44,162 nucleotides of DNA. Origin: Hyphomonadaceae bacterium. GTDB taxonomy: Bacteria > Pseudomonadota > Alphaproteobacteria > Caulobacterales > Aquidulcibacteraceae. Below the pieces are notes generated by a model that saw nothing but the letters and a program-made list of their open reading frames with translations, had not been told where the DNA came from and searched no databases. Positions 22,163-30,850 of this stretch are shown piece after piece (positions within the stretch are counted from its first letter, which is position 1; each line of letters starts with the position of its first letter). Where the stretch lies: positions 1 through 44,162 of the forward strand of contig JACMMP010000207.1 of assembly GCA_014378995.1 (NCBI GenBank), written 5' to 3'. The translations under genes and the position numbers were made by a program.

Positions 22163-22945
22163 ATGCTTGACCCGGTCTTTAATGGCGGCCTCGATGTCGC
22201 CGAATGGGTGCTCTACGGCTTCTTCCTTTTCTTCTTCGGCCTGGTGGTTTACCTGCGCCGCGAAGATCGCCGCGAAGGGTATCCGCTCGAAGATGACGTG
22301 AGTGGACGCCACGAGCCCCTCGGCGGCCTCTTATTCACCGCGCAACCGAAAGTGTTTCGCCTGCCGCATGACGGCGGCACGGTGACCAAGCCCAACGCCG
22401 CGCGCGATACGCGCGAAGTTAACGCGCGCCGCACGGCGCCTTGGGCGGGCTCGCCGCTCGAGCCGATTGGCGATCCGATGCTGGCCGGCGTTGGTCCCGG
22501 CGCTTATGCCGAACGGGCGCGTACGCCCGATCTCATGTTGCACGGCGCCCCGCGCCTTGCGCCGCTCCGCGCCGCCGAGGATTTCTACCTCGACAAGCAC
22601 GACCCCGATCCGCGCGGGATGATAGTGGTTGGCGCTGACAACGCCGAAGCCGGCACTGTGAGCGATGTTTGGGTCGATCGCAGCGAGTATTTGATCCGTT
22701 ACCTTGAAGTCGAACTGCCTGGCGCTGGCGGACCTCGGCGCGTCTTGCTGCCAATGCCGCTCGCGAAGATCCAGCGCTCGCGCCGCCGCGTTCAAGTGCA
22801 GGCCATTCTCGGCTCGCAATTCACCAGCGTGCCGACTTTGGCCAATCCCGATCAGATCACACGCGACGAAGAAGAGCGTGTCAGCGCTTATTACGGCGCC
22901 GGGGTTCTCTACGCGACACCAGGACGTGTGGAGCCCTGGCTATGA
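22163..22945 (+). CDS. puhA: Reaction-centre H subunit PuhA
   Basis: H subunit of the photosynthetic reaction centre: one N-terminal membrane helix (about residues 12-31, WVLYGFFLFFFGLVVYLRRED) and a large cytoplasmic domain that caps the quinone sites and delivers protons to QB. 260 residues, normal. Typical sequences include REGYPLEDD, LEPIGDPMLAGVGPGAYAER, and VSDVWVDRSEYLIRYLEVEL. Twenty bases after lhaA; its end overlaps puhB by ATGA. Confidence 0.97.
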   Translation: MLDPVFNGGLDVAEWVLYGFFLFFFGLVVYLRREDRREGYPLEDDVSGRHEPLGGLLFTAQPKVFRLPHDGGTVTKPNAARDTREVNARRTAPWAGSPLEPIGDPMLAGVGPGAYAERARTPDLMLHGAPRLAPLRAAEDFYLDKHDPDPRGMIVVGADNAEAGTVSDVWVDRSEYLIRYLEVELPGAGGPRRVLLPMPLAKIQRSRRRVQVQAILGSQFTSVPTLANPDQITRDEEERVSAYYGAGVLYATPGRVEPWL

Positions 22946-23589
22946 GCGAGCACGATTTCGAGCCCATCCGCGGCTTGCCGGGCAATTTGCCGGCCGGCGA
23001 GCGCTTGCTTTGGCAGGGCGCGCCGGACTGGTGGGCGCTCGCGCAACGCGCCTTTCACTTGCGCTCCGTCGCGATTTATTTCGCCATTCTGATCGTTTGG
23101 CGCGGCGTCAGCGCGGCGCAACAAGGCGCATCCGCCGAGGGCGCAGTGCAGGCGGCGTTATGGCTTATTCCCGTCGCGCTGCTGGCGCTGGGGTTACTTG
23201 CCGGCTTGGCGGCGCTCGCGGCGCGCACCAGCGTCTACACGATCACGACAAAGCGCGTCGTCCTACGTGTCGGCATGGCGTTGCCGAAGGCGATCAACAT
23301 CCCCTTCACCATCATCGAGAACGCCGCGCTCAGAGCCTACAGCGACAAAACCGGAGATGTGGCGCTCACGCTGACGCCGCCCAACAAGATCGCCTACCTG
23401 TTGTTGTGGCCGCATGCGCGCCCGATCAAGCTGGCGCGGCCGGAACCGACGCTACGCGCCGTCGCCAATGGCGCAGAGGTAGCTGCGATTCTGGCAAGCG
23501 CGCTGCAAGCGGCGCAGGCAAGCCGCGAAGCGACACCAGTAACAGAACCATCCGCCGCCGCGCCGCAAGGCGCGTTGGCGCCAGCATAA
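22942..23589 (+). CDS. puhB: Photosynthetic complex assembly protein PuhB
   Basis: 215 residues with a short cytoplasmic start (FEPIRGLPGNLPAGERLLWQGAPDWWALAQRAFHLRS, the family hallmark), three hydrophobic segments (about 48-64, 75-95 and a short third) and the PH-like part YTITTKRVVLRVGMALPKAINIPF. PuhB acts as a reaction-centre assembly factor in Rhodobacter. The C-terminal Ala-rich tail is not conserved. Confidence 0.93.
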   Translation: MSEHDFEPIRGLPGNLPAGERLLWQGAPDWWALAQRAFHLRSVAIYFAILIVWRGVSAAQQGASAEGAVQAALWLIPVALLALGLLAGLAALAARTSVYTITTKRVVLRVGMALPKAINIPFTIIENAALRAYSDKTGDVALTLTPPNKIAYLLLWPHARPIKLARPEPTLRAVANGAEVAAILASALQAAQASREATPVTEPSAAAPQGALAPA

Positions 23590-23606
23590 CAAGAGGCGCA
23601 TGAACA

Positions 23607-24068
23607 ATGAGCGCGATTGACAAAGACCCGTTCCCGCGTTGGACGCTGTTCGCCGCGGCGACCCTGATCGTCTTCTCGCTCGTCGCCGCAGCCAGTGGGC
23701 GCTACCTGAATCTGAATGCTGAGCCGAGTGCGGAGCAGGCCGACATCGCGCCCATCAGCGTGCGCGACCTGACGTTTGCTGACGCACCAGATGGCTCAGT
23801 GCAGGTGTTGGACGCAACGGGCGAGCAAATTGTGCTGGTCCTCGAACCCGGCACCAACGGCTTTATCCGGGGGGTGTTGCGCGGCATGGCCCGCGCGCGG
23901 CGTGCGCGAGGCATAGACCAGGCGCCGCCCTTCCGTCTCGCCGAGTGGCCCGATGGGCGGCTCTCTCTAGAGGACACCGCGACGGGACAACGCATCGAAC
24001 TCAACTCCTTCGGCGCCGATAACCGCGCCGCCTTCGCCCGCTTGCTGGTGAGCGAGTCGCAAACTTGA
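23607..24068 (+). CDS. puhC: Photosynthetic complex assembly protein PuhC
   Basis: 153 residues: one membrane anchor (about 13-31, LFAAATLIVFSLVAAASGRY) and a soluble, probably periplasmic domain with SVRDLTFADAPDGSVQVLDA and the GTNGFIRGVLRGMARARR signature of the family. PuhC is needed for efficient reaction centre and LH1 organisation in R. capsulatus. Placed after puhB with a 17-base gap; its TGA overlaps the ATG of the next small gene. Confidence 0.92.
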   Translation: MSAIDKDPFPRWTLFAAATLIVFSLVAAASGRYLNLNAEPSAEQADIAPISVRDLTFADAPDGSVQVLDATGEQIVLVLEPGTNGFIRGVLRGMARARRARGIDQAPPFRLAEWPDGRLSLEDTATGQRIELNSFGADNRAAFARLLVSESQT

Positions 24069-24364
24069 TGCCCCTGCTCTCCCGCCGCACGCGCAACACG
24101 CGCTGCACCATCGAGATCGAGCACTCCGATGAAAGCCTGCACGCGCACGTCGAACTCGACGATTGCGCCGATCTCCACCCCGGCGACCGGGTCCGCGTCC
24201 ACGGCGCGCCGATCCGCGTCTCGTTCGGAGAGCGCCTGGTTTTGCGCCGCGACGCGACAGTCGAGCGCGCCGGTTGGTTTGAACGTCAATGGACGCGCTT
24301 CAGCGCGCGTTTTGAACTCGGCGAACTTTACGAAGTCAGCTTCACGCCAAGGAGATACCTGTGA
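24068..24364 (+). CDS. Conserved small PGC protein between puhC and acsF
   Basis: 98 residues, soluble and charged, containing [34 protein letters not shown] and [22 protein letters not shown]. Beta-strand rich by eye, possibly a small beta-barrel. It overlaps the puhC stop (TGATG) and the acsF start, so it is translated between them. A small unnamed gene at this place is common in purple bacterial clusters as far as I recall; its function is not known. An assembly or cyclase-accessory role is an inference from position only. Confidence 0.8.
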   Translation: MPLLSRRTRNTRCTIEIEHSDESLHAHVELDDCADLHPGDRVRVHGAPIRVSFGERLVLRRDATVERAGWFERQWTRFSARFELGELYEVSFTPRRYL

Positions 24365-25428
24365 CCACCGCAACCTTGGACGCGCCCGCGGTCAATGAGA
24401 CCACACGGATCGCGCAAGAAGACACCGTGCTGAGCCCGCGCTTTTACACCACCGACTTCGACGCGATGGACCGCATCGACGTCTCCCCGGTGCGACGGGA
24501 GTGGGACGCCCTGATCGCCGAGCTGGCAAGCGACATTAACAAGAACCACTTCAAGCGCGTCGACGCCTTCGCCAACACGCTCGACCAGCTCGAGCCAGAA
24601 CTGCGCAAGGAGTTCGTGGACTTCCTGGTCAGCTCGCTGACCGCCGAGTTCTCGGGTTGCGTGCTCTATGCCGAGATCGCCAAGCGGGCGCAAAACCCGG
24701 ACATCAAAGCCCTGTTCAAGTTCATGAGCCGCGATGAATCGCGCCATGCCGGCTTCATCAATGAATCGCTGAAGGATTACGGCATCGGCGTCGATCTCGG
24801 TTTTCTGACAAAGACCAAGAAGTACACGTTCTTCAAGCCGAAGTTCATCTTCTACGCCACTTACCTGTCGGAGAAGATCGGCTACGCCCGGTACATCACC
24901 ATTTTCCGTGAGCTGGAGCGCAACCCGGATCGGCGTTTCCATCCGATCTTCAGCTGGTTCAAGGAATGGTGCGCGGATGAATTCCGCCACGGCGAAGCCT
25001 TCGCACTGCTCATGCGCTCCGATCCGAAGCTGCTAAAAGGCGGCAATCGCTTCTGGATCCGTTTTTTCCTGGTGGCGGTCTACGCCACCATGTACGTGCG
25101 CGATCATAACCGGCCCGCCTTTCATCGCGCCCTGGGTGTCAATCCCACGGACTACGATTACCGCGTCTTCCGTATCTGCTCGGAAATCACCAAGCAGGTG
25201 TTTCCATTCACGCTCGACACCGACAACCCGCGATTCCGCGCGGCGATGGAGCGGCTGCGCACAGCGGCCGATGCGATGAGCGCCAACGCTGCGCGCGGCG
25301 GACTGATTGCAGGCATAAAGAACATCGGCCAAATGCTCGCTTTGGCGGGCGCTGCGATTACCCTTTTCACCACGCCTGTCGTCGAGCACGAACTGCCGCT
25401 TGACGTGCGTATGGCGCCGGTGTGGTGA
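24361..25428 (+). CDS. acsF: Aerobic Mg-protoporphyrin monomethylester cyclase AcsF
   Basis: Oxygen-dependent diiron enzyme forming the fifth (E) ring of bacteriochlorophyll from Mg-protoporphyrin IX monomethyl ester. 355 residues, normal length. The diiron ligand segments are visible: [25 protein letters not shown], and [16 protein letters not shown], along with [21 protein letters not shown] start at 24361 overlaps the preceding gene by four bases. No bchE (anaerobic cyclase) occurs in the window, so pigment synthesis as encoded here needs oxygen. Confidence 0.97.
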   Translation: MTTATLDAPAVNETTRIAQEDTVLSPRFYTTDFDAMDRIDVSPVRREWDALIAELASDINKNHFKRVDAFANTLDQLEPELRKEFVDFLVSSLTAEFSGCVLYAEIAKRAQNPDIKALFKFMSRDESRHAGFINESLKDYGIGVDLGFLTKTKKYTFFKPKFIFYATYLSEKIGYARYITIFRELERNPDRRFHPIFSWFKEWCADEFRHGEAFALLMRSDPKLLKGGNRFWIRFFLVAVYATMYVRDHNRPAFHRALGVNPTDYDYRVFRICSEITKQVFPFTLDTDNPRFRAAMERLRTAADAMSANAARGGLIAGIKNIGQMLALAGAAITLFTTPVVEHELPLDVRMAPVW

Positions 25429-25440
25429 GGGCCTGACTTG

Positions 25441-26268
25441 GTGACGTTCGCCGCAATCGCTCCGCCGGTCTTGTTCGCGGTGTTTGTGTGGTGGTTCTCC
25501 ACGGGCGCGATCCTGTGGCTCGGACGCCTACCGCGCGCGACCTTCGCCTGGAGCTTTGGGGTGGCAAGCCTGGTCGCGGCGGCGGCGCTTTACGCCTTGG
25601 CGACGAGCGCCGGCGAAGCAAGCGCCGAGAGCGCCTACCTCGCCTTCGCCTGCGCCGTCGCGATTTGGGGCTGGCACGAAATGAGCTTCCTAATGGGCTT
25701 CATCGTCGGCCCGCGCCGTACGGAATGCCCAACCGACGCGCGCGGTTGGCGCCGTTTCAAGTTTGCGGCCGCCACCCTGATGCATCACGAAATCGCACTG
25801 GCGTTGACCGCGGTCGGGCTTGTTGCGCTCACATGGGGTCAACCCAACCAGATCGGAGCGCATACATTCCTCATTCTTTGGGCGTTGCGTCTCAGCGCAA
25901 AGCTCAACCTCTTTCTCGGCGCGCCCCATCGCAGCGAGGAATTGCTGCCGCCTCACCTCGCGCATTTGAAGAGCTATTTCCGCAACCGGCGCATGAATGC
26001 GTTGTTTCCGGTTTCGCTTTTGGCTGGCTTGGCGCTGGCGGCAATGCTTGTCGCCGGCGGCTTGGCGGCCGATGCGACACCACACGATCAGGTTGGCGCA
26101 TCCCTGCTGCTCGCGCTGCTTTTGCTTGGACTTCTCGAACACGTTTTTCTCTTCGTCCCGCCACCCAATGCGATGCTCTGGGGGTGGGCGACGAAAACGC
26201 CGACATCTTCTCCACCCAATCCGCCGGCGCGCAACGAGCGTCTTTCCGTAACTGCATCCATCGACTAG
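25441..26268 (+). CDS. puhE: Photosynthetic complex assembly protein PuhE (DUF3623)
   Basis: About 275 residues with seven or eight hydrophobic segments. Family landmarks are [15 protein letters not shown] near the start, [51 protein letters not shown], and [22 protein letters not shown] at the end. PuhE modulates bacteriochlorophyll and complex assembly in R. capsulatus. Start is GTG at 25441 or TTG at 25438, both after GAGG at the end of acsF. Followed after 10 bases by hemA. Confidence 0.93.
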   Translation: MTFAAIAPPVLFAVFVWWFSTGAILWLGRLPRATFAWSFGVASLVAAAALYALATSAGEASAESAYLAFACAVAIWGWHEMSFLMGFIVGPRRTECPTDARGWRRFKFAAATLMHHEIALALTAVGLVALTWGQPNQIGAHTFLILWALRLSAKLNLFLGAPHRSEELLPPHLAHLKSYFRNRRMNALFPVSLLAGLALAAMLVAGGLAADATPHDQVGASLLLALLLLGLLEHVFLFVPPPNAMLWGWATKTPTSSPPNPPARNERLSVTASID

Positions 26269-26278
26269 CGAGAGCCAT

Positions 26279-27499
26279 ATGAACTACGACGCTTTCTTCA
26301 AGGATCAGCTGGACGCCCTCCACGGGGAAGGCCGCTATCGCATTTTCGCAGAATTGGAACGCAAGGCAGGCGCCTTCCCGCGCGCCAAGCGGTACAAGCA
26401 AGACGCCGTTGCTGAGGTCACGGTGTGGTGCTCGAACGATTATCTGGGCATGGGCCAAAACCCCAAAGTGCTGGCCGCCATGCATGAGGCGATCGATCAA
26501 TGCGGCGCTGGCGCCGGCGGCACGCGCAACATTTCCGGCACCAATCACTACCACGTGCTGCTCGAGCGAGAATTGGCCGATCTCCATCGCAAGGACGCCG
26601 CGCTGCTGTTCACCTCCGGCTATGTATCCAATTGGGCGGCGTTGAGCACACTGGCCTCCCGGCTGCCGAATTGCGTCGTGCTTTCCGACGCGGGAAATCA
26701 TGCCTCAATGATTGAAGGCATCCGCCACAGCGGCGCCGAACGGATCATCTTCAAGCACAGCGATCCCGAGGATCTCGATCGCAAGCTCGCGGCGCTGGAT
26801 CCGGCGCGGCCAAAGCTGGTTGCGTTCGAATCCGTCTATTCGATGGATGGAGACATCGCCCCCATCGCCGAGCTATGCGACGTCGCCGACAAGTACGGCG
26901 CGATGACCTATCTCGACGAGGTTCACGCCGTGGGCCTCTACGGTCCGCGCGGCGGCGGCATTGCCGAGCGCGATGGCGTCATGCACCGGCTGACCGTGAT
27001 CGAAGGGACGCTCGGCAAGGCGTTTGGCGTACTCGGCGGCTACATCGCCGGATCGGGGGCCATGTGCGACTTCGTCCGCAGTTTCGCTTCGGGCTTCATC
27101 TTCACGACGGCGCTGCCGCCGGCGGTTGCCGCCGGCGCGCTGGCGAGTATCAAGCATTTAAAGGAGAGCCAGGTCGAACGCACCCGGCATCAAGAGCGCG
27201 TCGCCAAAGTGCGCCGCAAACTCGACGCGCTCGGCATTCCGTGCATGGACAATCCGAGCCACATCATTCCGGTGATGGTCTGCGATCCGATCAAGTGCAA
27301 ACAGATCAGCGATTGGCTGCTGGACAATTACGGCATCTATATTCAGCCGATCAATTACCCCACCGTGCCGCGCGGCACTGAACGCTTGCGCATCACACCC
27401 TCGCCCCTGCACTCCGATGACGACATCGACCGGCTAGTCTCGGCGCTGTCGGATTTGTGGTCGCAATGCGCCTTGAATCGCTCCTCGGCCGCCGCTTGA
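26279..27499 (+). CDS. hemA: 5-aminolevulinate synthase HemA
   Basis: PLP enzyme condensing glycine and succinyl-CoA to ALA, the alphaproteobacterial (C4) entry to tetrapyrroles. 406 residues. Visible: [70 protein letters not shown], and the PLP lysine Lys247 in [10 protein letters not shown]. Placement as the last pigment gene of the bchF superoperon ties precursor supply to bacteriochlorophyll synthesis. Many purple bacteria carry a second ALA synthase elsewhere; this cannot be judged here. Confidence 0.96.
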   Translation: MNYDAFFKDQLDALHGEGRYRIFAELERKAGAFPRAKRYKQDAVAEVTVWCSNDYLGMGQNPKVLAAMHEAIDQCGAGAGGTRNISGTNHYHVLLERELADLHRKDAALLFTSGYVSNWAALSTLASRLPNCVVLSDAGNHASMIEGIRHSGAERIIFKHSDPEDLDRKLAALDPARPKLVAFESVYSMDGDIAPIAELCDVADKYGAMTYLDEVHAVGLYGPRGGGIAERDGVMHRLTVIEGTLGKAFGVLGGYIAGSGAMCDFVRSFASGFIFTTALPPAVAAGALASIKHLKESQVERTRHQERVAKVRRKLDALGIPCMDNPSHIIPVMVCDPIKCKQISDWLLDNYGIYIQPINYPTVPRGTERLRITPSPLHSDDDIDRLVSALSDLWSQCALNRSSAAA

Positions 27500-28047
27500 G
27501 CAAAGCGCGCGCCACCGCCGCACACCGCGCGGATGAGATCGTAATTCCAGCGATCGCGGCCGACGGTACGCTTTACCCAATGGAAAAAATGCAGGCGCAC
27601 CGCCAGGGCGCATTGCACTTGGCCATATCCGTTTTCGTGATGGACGGCGATGCGCTCCTCATGCAGCGGCGCGCACTGACAAAATATCATTGCGGCGGGC
27701 TCTGGGCCAACACGTGCTGCTCGCATCCCAGCTGGGGCGAGACGCCAGAGGCGAGCGCACGCCGGCGATTGCGCGAGGAGCTTGGGCTCTCGCTCGATCT
27801 GGACGCACGGAATGTGATCGATTACGAGGCCGAGGTGACAAACGGCCTGCGCGAGTGCGAACGCGTCCATGTCTTTCGCGGCGAAGCGGACCGCAACACG
27901 ATCCTACTCTCACCCGATCCTGACGAAGTGAGCGATGCGCGCTGGGTGAGCTTGCCGGTGCTGCGCAGCGACGTCGCCGATCGTCCCGGAGCATATGCAC
28001 CCTGGTTTCGCATCTACCTGAACCGCTGGGACGAACTCGGTCTCTAG
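27466..28047 (+). CDS. idi: Isopentenyl-diphosphate delta-isomerase, type I
   Basis: Nudix-fold isomerase interconverting IPP and DMAPP, feeding carotenoid and phytyl-tail synthesis. About 193 residues: [39 protein letters not shown] with the catalytic Cys, the Nudix-like helix [11 protein letters not shown], and the Glu-bearing [18 protein letters not shown]. Start is ATG 27466 or GTG 27457; either overlaps the end of hemA by about 34-43 bases. In Rhodobacter idi also lies in the photosynthesis cluster. Last gene of the superoperon, followed by a terminator. Confidence 0.94.
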   Translation: MRLESLLGRRLSKARATAAHRADEIVIPAIAADGTLYPMEKMQAHRQGALHLAISVFVMDGDALLMQRRALTKYHCGGLWANTCCSHPSWGETPEASARRRLREELGLSLDLDARNVIDYEAEVTNGLRECERVHVFRGEADRNTILLSPDPDEVSDARWVSLPVLRSDVADRPGAYAPWFRIYLNRWDELGL

Positions 28048-28069
28048 GCAAGCTTCCCGCGAAGCCAAG

Positions 28070-28100
28070 AAAAAAGGCCGGAGCTTTCGCTCCGGCCTTT
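28070..28100. terminator. Bidirectional terminator between idi and pufM
   Basis: Nine-base arms GGCCGGAGC and GCTCCGGCC with loop TTTC, flanked by an A run on the left and TTT on the right, so it can end both the plus-strand superoperon and the minus-strand puf transcript. Confidence 0.92.
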
Positions 28101-28119
28101 GCTTTTACACGTCAGCTCT

Positions 28120-29274
28120 TTAGTTGCGCGGCGCCTGCTCCGACGGCGCTGGCCGTTGTTCTGGCGGCGTCGTCGGCGCAGTGCCTTCGGCGGGCACATT
28201 GCCTTCAGGGATGGTCGCCTCCGGCGTCGGGATGATTGCGCCGTCTTCCGGCACCGGCGTCAGAGAGCCAGCCGCGTCTGCGGGCAGTGGCGGCAGCGGC
28301 CCCTGATCCTGCACCGGCAAAGGCGGGCCGACATAGGTCGCGCTGGTGTCGTAACCAGGCGCGAAATTATGCTCGACCGCCCAGAGGTACCAATTGTCGA
28401 CAGCGGTGCCTGTCAACAAGATGCCAATGCCGCCCGTGAGCGTGCACAACACGGCAAACCACCAGGCCCAGCGGTGAATGGATTCAGCGGTGGCGTTAAA
28501 GCCCATCGTCCAGCGCCAGAACAATGCGCCGCGTTCGAAGGCGGTGCCGCGGTCGGTGATCTGTTCGATTTCGCGCTCGCCGCCGTAGCGGCTGACGGCG
28601 AGCACGGTGGCGCCGTGCATGGCGAAGAGAAGCGCCGAACCGTAGAGGAACGCGATCGAGAGCGCGTGGAACGGGTTGTAGAAGAGATTGCCGTAAGTGA
28701 TCGAGAACGCGCCCGTCCAATCCAAGTGCGGGAAGATGCCAAACGGCACCGCTTCGCTCCAGCTGCCCATCAGGATCGGGCGAATGAAGCCAAGCACGAG
28801 GTAAAGCCAAATCGCCGACGCGAAGGCCCACGCGACATGCGTCCCGAGGCCTAGCGAGCGGGCGCGGTTATAGGTGCGTATCCAGAAAAGAATGATGGAT
28901 GTCGTCAGGAAGAAGCCGGCCATCAGCCACCATCCGCCTTGGTTGAGCGGCGGCAGGATGTTCAGCCCCTGCTCCGGCGGCGGCGGCTCGAGCGCGAGCC
29001 ACGGCAATTGCCGCACGAACTCGATCGGGTCCCACCCCACCGACGCCCACATGTTGAGCCCGATGATCTCAATGGCGATGAAACCGCAGAAGAGCGACGC
29101 AACGCCGGTCCAGCCCAGATAGATCGGGCCAAGCTGGGCGTTGCCGATCCAACCGAGCAAACGACTGTATGTTTTCCCGCGCGTGCGCGGCTGATCGCCT
29201 TGAGGCAACGCCGGACCGGTCTCATACGGCCCGCGAACCTGAACTTGCGTGAAGATGTTCTGATACGCGGTCAT
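28120..29274 (-). CDS. pufM: Reaction-centre M subunit PufM with long C-terminal tail
   Basis: M subunit of the type-2 reaction centre, holding half of the special pair, the non-haem iron site and QA. Five membrane helices; recognisable are [84 protein letters not shown] and [13 protein letters not shown]. The core ends near residue 315 (normal M subunits are about 305-325). A Pro/Ala/Glu-rich, apparently disordered tail of about 69 residues follows ([19 protein letters not shown] in part), on the periplasmic side by known topology. Total 384 residues. Start 29274 shares ATGA with the pufL stop; an in-frame start at 29334 would lie inside pufL. No pufC follows. Confidence 0.95.
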   Translation of the reverse strand: MTAYQNIFTQVQVRGPYETGPALPQGDQPRTRGKTYSRLLGWIGNAQLGPIYLGWTGVASLFCGFIAIEIIGLNMWASVGWDPIEFVRQLPWLALEPPPPEQGLNILPPLNQGGWWLMAGFFLTTSIILFWIRTYNRARSLGLGTHVAWAFASAIWLYLVLGFIRPILMGSWSEAVPFGIFPHLDWTGAFSITYGNLFYNPFHALSIAFLYGSALLFAMHGATVLAVSRYGGEREIEQITDRGTAFERGALFWRWTMGFNATAESIHRWAWWFAVLCTLTGGIGILLTGTAVDNWYLWAVEHNFAPGYDTSATYVGPPLPVQDQGPLPPLPADAAGSLTPVPEDGAIIPTPEATIPEGNVPAEGTAPTTPPEQRPAPSEQAPRN

Positions 29275-30119
29275 GGATTCGACCCTCCAGAAGACGCTTC
29301 CCAGATCGGCAGGTCGAGCCACCAATTCCACCACTCAGGCCAGCCGAGAACCCAGACCGGTCCGCTGATGATCATGCAGACGGCGCTGAAAAACACAGCC
29401 GCGAGCGCGAGGAAAAGCCCGAGCCTGTGAATGCCGAGCGTGCCAATCGAATAGCCCATCACGTCGCGGAAGAAGGTGTCCTCGTACTCAGGCGACTTCA
29501 CCGTACCGCGGTTGCCGGGATTGACCGCCGACAAAATGAGCGAGCCGTGCAGCGCGAGCGCAAAGCACGTGGTGAAGAAGAACGACACTGCGATCATGTG
29601 TGCGGGATTGTAGTGGAAGTTGAGATATTGATAGCCGGTGTTGGACACCCAGTCCAAATGGCTGAAAATCCCGTATGGAAAGCCGTTGGCCCATGCGCCC
29701 AGCATGACTGGGCGAATAACGACGAGCGTCACGTAAGCGGCGATGGCGAAGCTAAACGCGAACGGGACGTGCAGTCCCATCCCAAGCTTGCGCGAGATTT
29801 CGACTTGCCTAAGCGCCCAGGAAACGAATGCGCCGATCGCACAGATGGTGATGACCTGCCAGAGGCCCCCCTCTTTGAGCGGGGCAAGTCCCAATCCGTA
29901 CCTTGCGTCCGGCGGATTGATGCTGATCAGCCAGACATTCCACGTCGGCCCTATGGCCGCGCCGTAGATGATCAGCGCCGTTCCCAGCGACGCGAAAAAG
30001 ATCGTCGTGACCCCGAAGAAGCCGACGTAAAACGGCCCGACCCAAAAGTCGAACAAATCGCCGCCGAGCAGTGTCCCGCCGCGAACGCGATACTTTCTTT
30101 CAAAGCTCAGGAGGGCCAT
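29271..30119 (-). CDS. pufL: Reaction-centre L subunit PufL
   Basis: 282 residues, five membrane helices, normal length. Landmarks: [81 protein letters not shown], and [14 protein letters not shown]. It binds half of the special pair and the QB pocket. ATG at 30119; separated from pufA by 110 bases holding a hairpin. Confidence 0.97.
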   Translation of the reverse strand: MALLSFERKYRVRGGTLLGGDLFDFWVGPFYVGFFGVTTIFFASLGTALIIYGAAIGPTWNVWLISINPPDARYGLGLAPLKEGGLWQVITICAIGAFVSWALRQVEISRKLGMGLHVPFAFSFAIAAYVTLVVIRPVMLGAWANGFPYGIFSHLDWVSNTGYQYLNFHYNPAHMIAVSFFFTTCFALALHGSLILSAVNPGNRGTVKSPEYEDTFFRDVMGYSIGTLGIHRLGLFLALAAVFFSAVCMIISGPVWVLGWPEWWNWWLDLPIWEASSGGSNP

Positions 30120-30174
30120 TGCCTCTTCTCCGCCAAGCCAGCAGCAAGTCCCGCCGCCGCACTAAGTTTGAACA

Positions 30175-30212
30175 CGACGAGCGCAATCGAGTTTGATCGA
30201 TCACGCTCGCCG
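30175..30212 (-). ncRNA. Intercistronic mRNA hairpin between pufA and pufL
   Basis: Two 16-base arms (30175-30190 and 30197-30212) pair over almost their full length, allowing G-U pairs, with a six-base loop. No T run follows, so it is not a terminator. In R. capsulatus a hairpin at this place blocks 3' decay and keeps pufBA mRNA in excess of pufLM, giving many LH1 units per reaction centre; the same role is inferred here. Confidence 0.75.
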
Positions 30213-30229
30213 CGCGTCATGTTGCCTGC

Positions 30230-30415
30230 TTAAGCCGGGTTGATCGGCGACTCGATCGAAGCTGCGGGAGCGGAATTTGCCCCCGGTCCTTCGATCCAGT
30301 TGAACCGATCAGTGCTGAGCAGGATGAAGTGGATCAGCAGTGCGAGCGTGAACAGGAAGATAAACAACCCGATCAGAACGCGCCGCGGATCAAAAAGCAG
30401 CCAAAGTCGCCACAT
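30230..30415 (-). CDS. pufA: LH1 alpha polypeptide PufA
   Basis: 61 residues, single membrane helix. N-terminal [17 protein letters not shown] is the LH1-alpha hallmark; His29 ([12 protein letters not shown]) is the bacteriochlorophyll ligand, followed by RFNWIEG. The Ala/Pro-rich C-terminal tail is normal for the family. Lies 14 bases after pufB. Confidence 0.97.
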   Translation of the reverse strand: MWRLWLLFDPRRVLIGLFIFLFTLALLIHFILLSTDRFNWIEGPGANSAPAASIESPINPA

Positions 30416-30429
30416 GTTTCAGTCTCCCT

Positions 30430-30660
30430 CTATCCGAAGAAAGCCGAAGCCGTGAGGCTGGCCATTTGGATGCCGTCTTGTAGTTCGGCGTAACCGCCGG
30501 GGCCTGGCAGCCAAGGACGCCACATCCAGACGAGGATGTGAGCGACGATGGCGATAAGCGTGAAGAGAATGAAGCTCCCCATAAATACTTTGTGGAACTC
30601 TTTCGCTTCAGCCTCAGTCAGGCCCGATAGTGACCCTGTTCGGGCGTCTCTTTCTGACAT
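30430..30660 (-). CDS. pufB: LH1 beta polypeptide PufB with extended C-terminus
   Basis: 76 residues, longer than the usual roughly 48-55. The core is standard: [21 protein letters not shown] with His23, membrane helix with ligand His41 ([17 protein letters not shown]). After RPWLP, where most LH1-beta chains end, about 25 further residues follow ([20 protein letters not shown] in part), facing the periplasm by known topology. Strong ribosome site GGAGGA before the ATG. First gene of the puf part; 190 bases downstream of bchZ. Confidence 0.95.
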   Translation of the reverse strand: MSERDARTGSLSGLTEAEAKEFHKVFMGSFILFTLIAIVAHILVWMWRPWLPGPGGYAELQDGIQMASLTASAFFG

Positions 30661-30696
30661 TTACGTCCTCCGGTTCTCCATTTGCCGGATAGCCGC

Positions 30697-30714
30697 GGCT
30701 GTGGAGATACAGCC
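30697..30714 (-). other. Small hairpin in the bchZ-pufB spacer
   Basis: Six-base arms GGCTGT and ACAGCC with a six-base loop in the leader just upstream of pufB. The 190-base bchZ-pufB spacer holds no convincing gene (no PufQ-like frame) and no clear sigma-70 promoter by eye. The hairpin might stabilise the puf mRNA 5' part, but this is weakly supported. Confidence 0.35.
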
Positions 30715-30850
30715 TTGGTCAGCCGCGCTGTTTCCAGACGCGACGAGTGACTTGGCGCGGCAAAACCAAGCCCAATTCGAATTCTCTCGACCCTGGTGCG
30801 CGCGCAAGCGCGGGGTCTCCTTGCAGCGGGCCGGGCAAACAGGCGCACGA

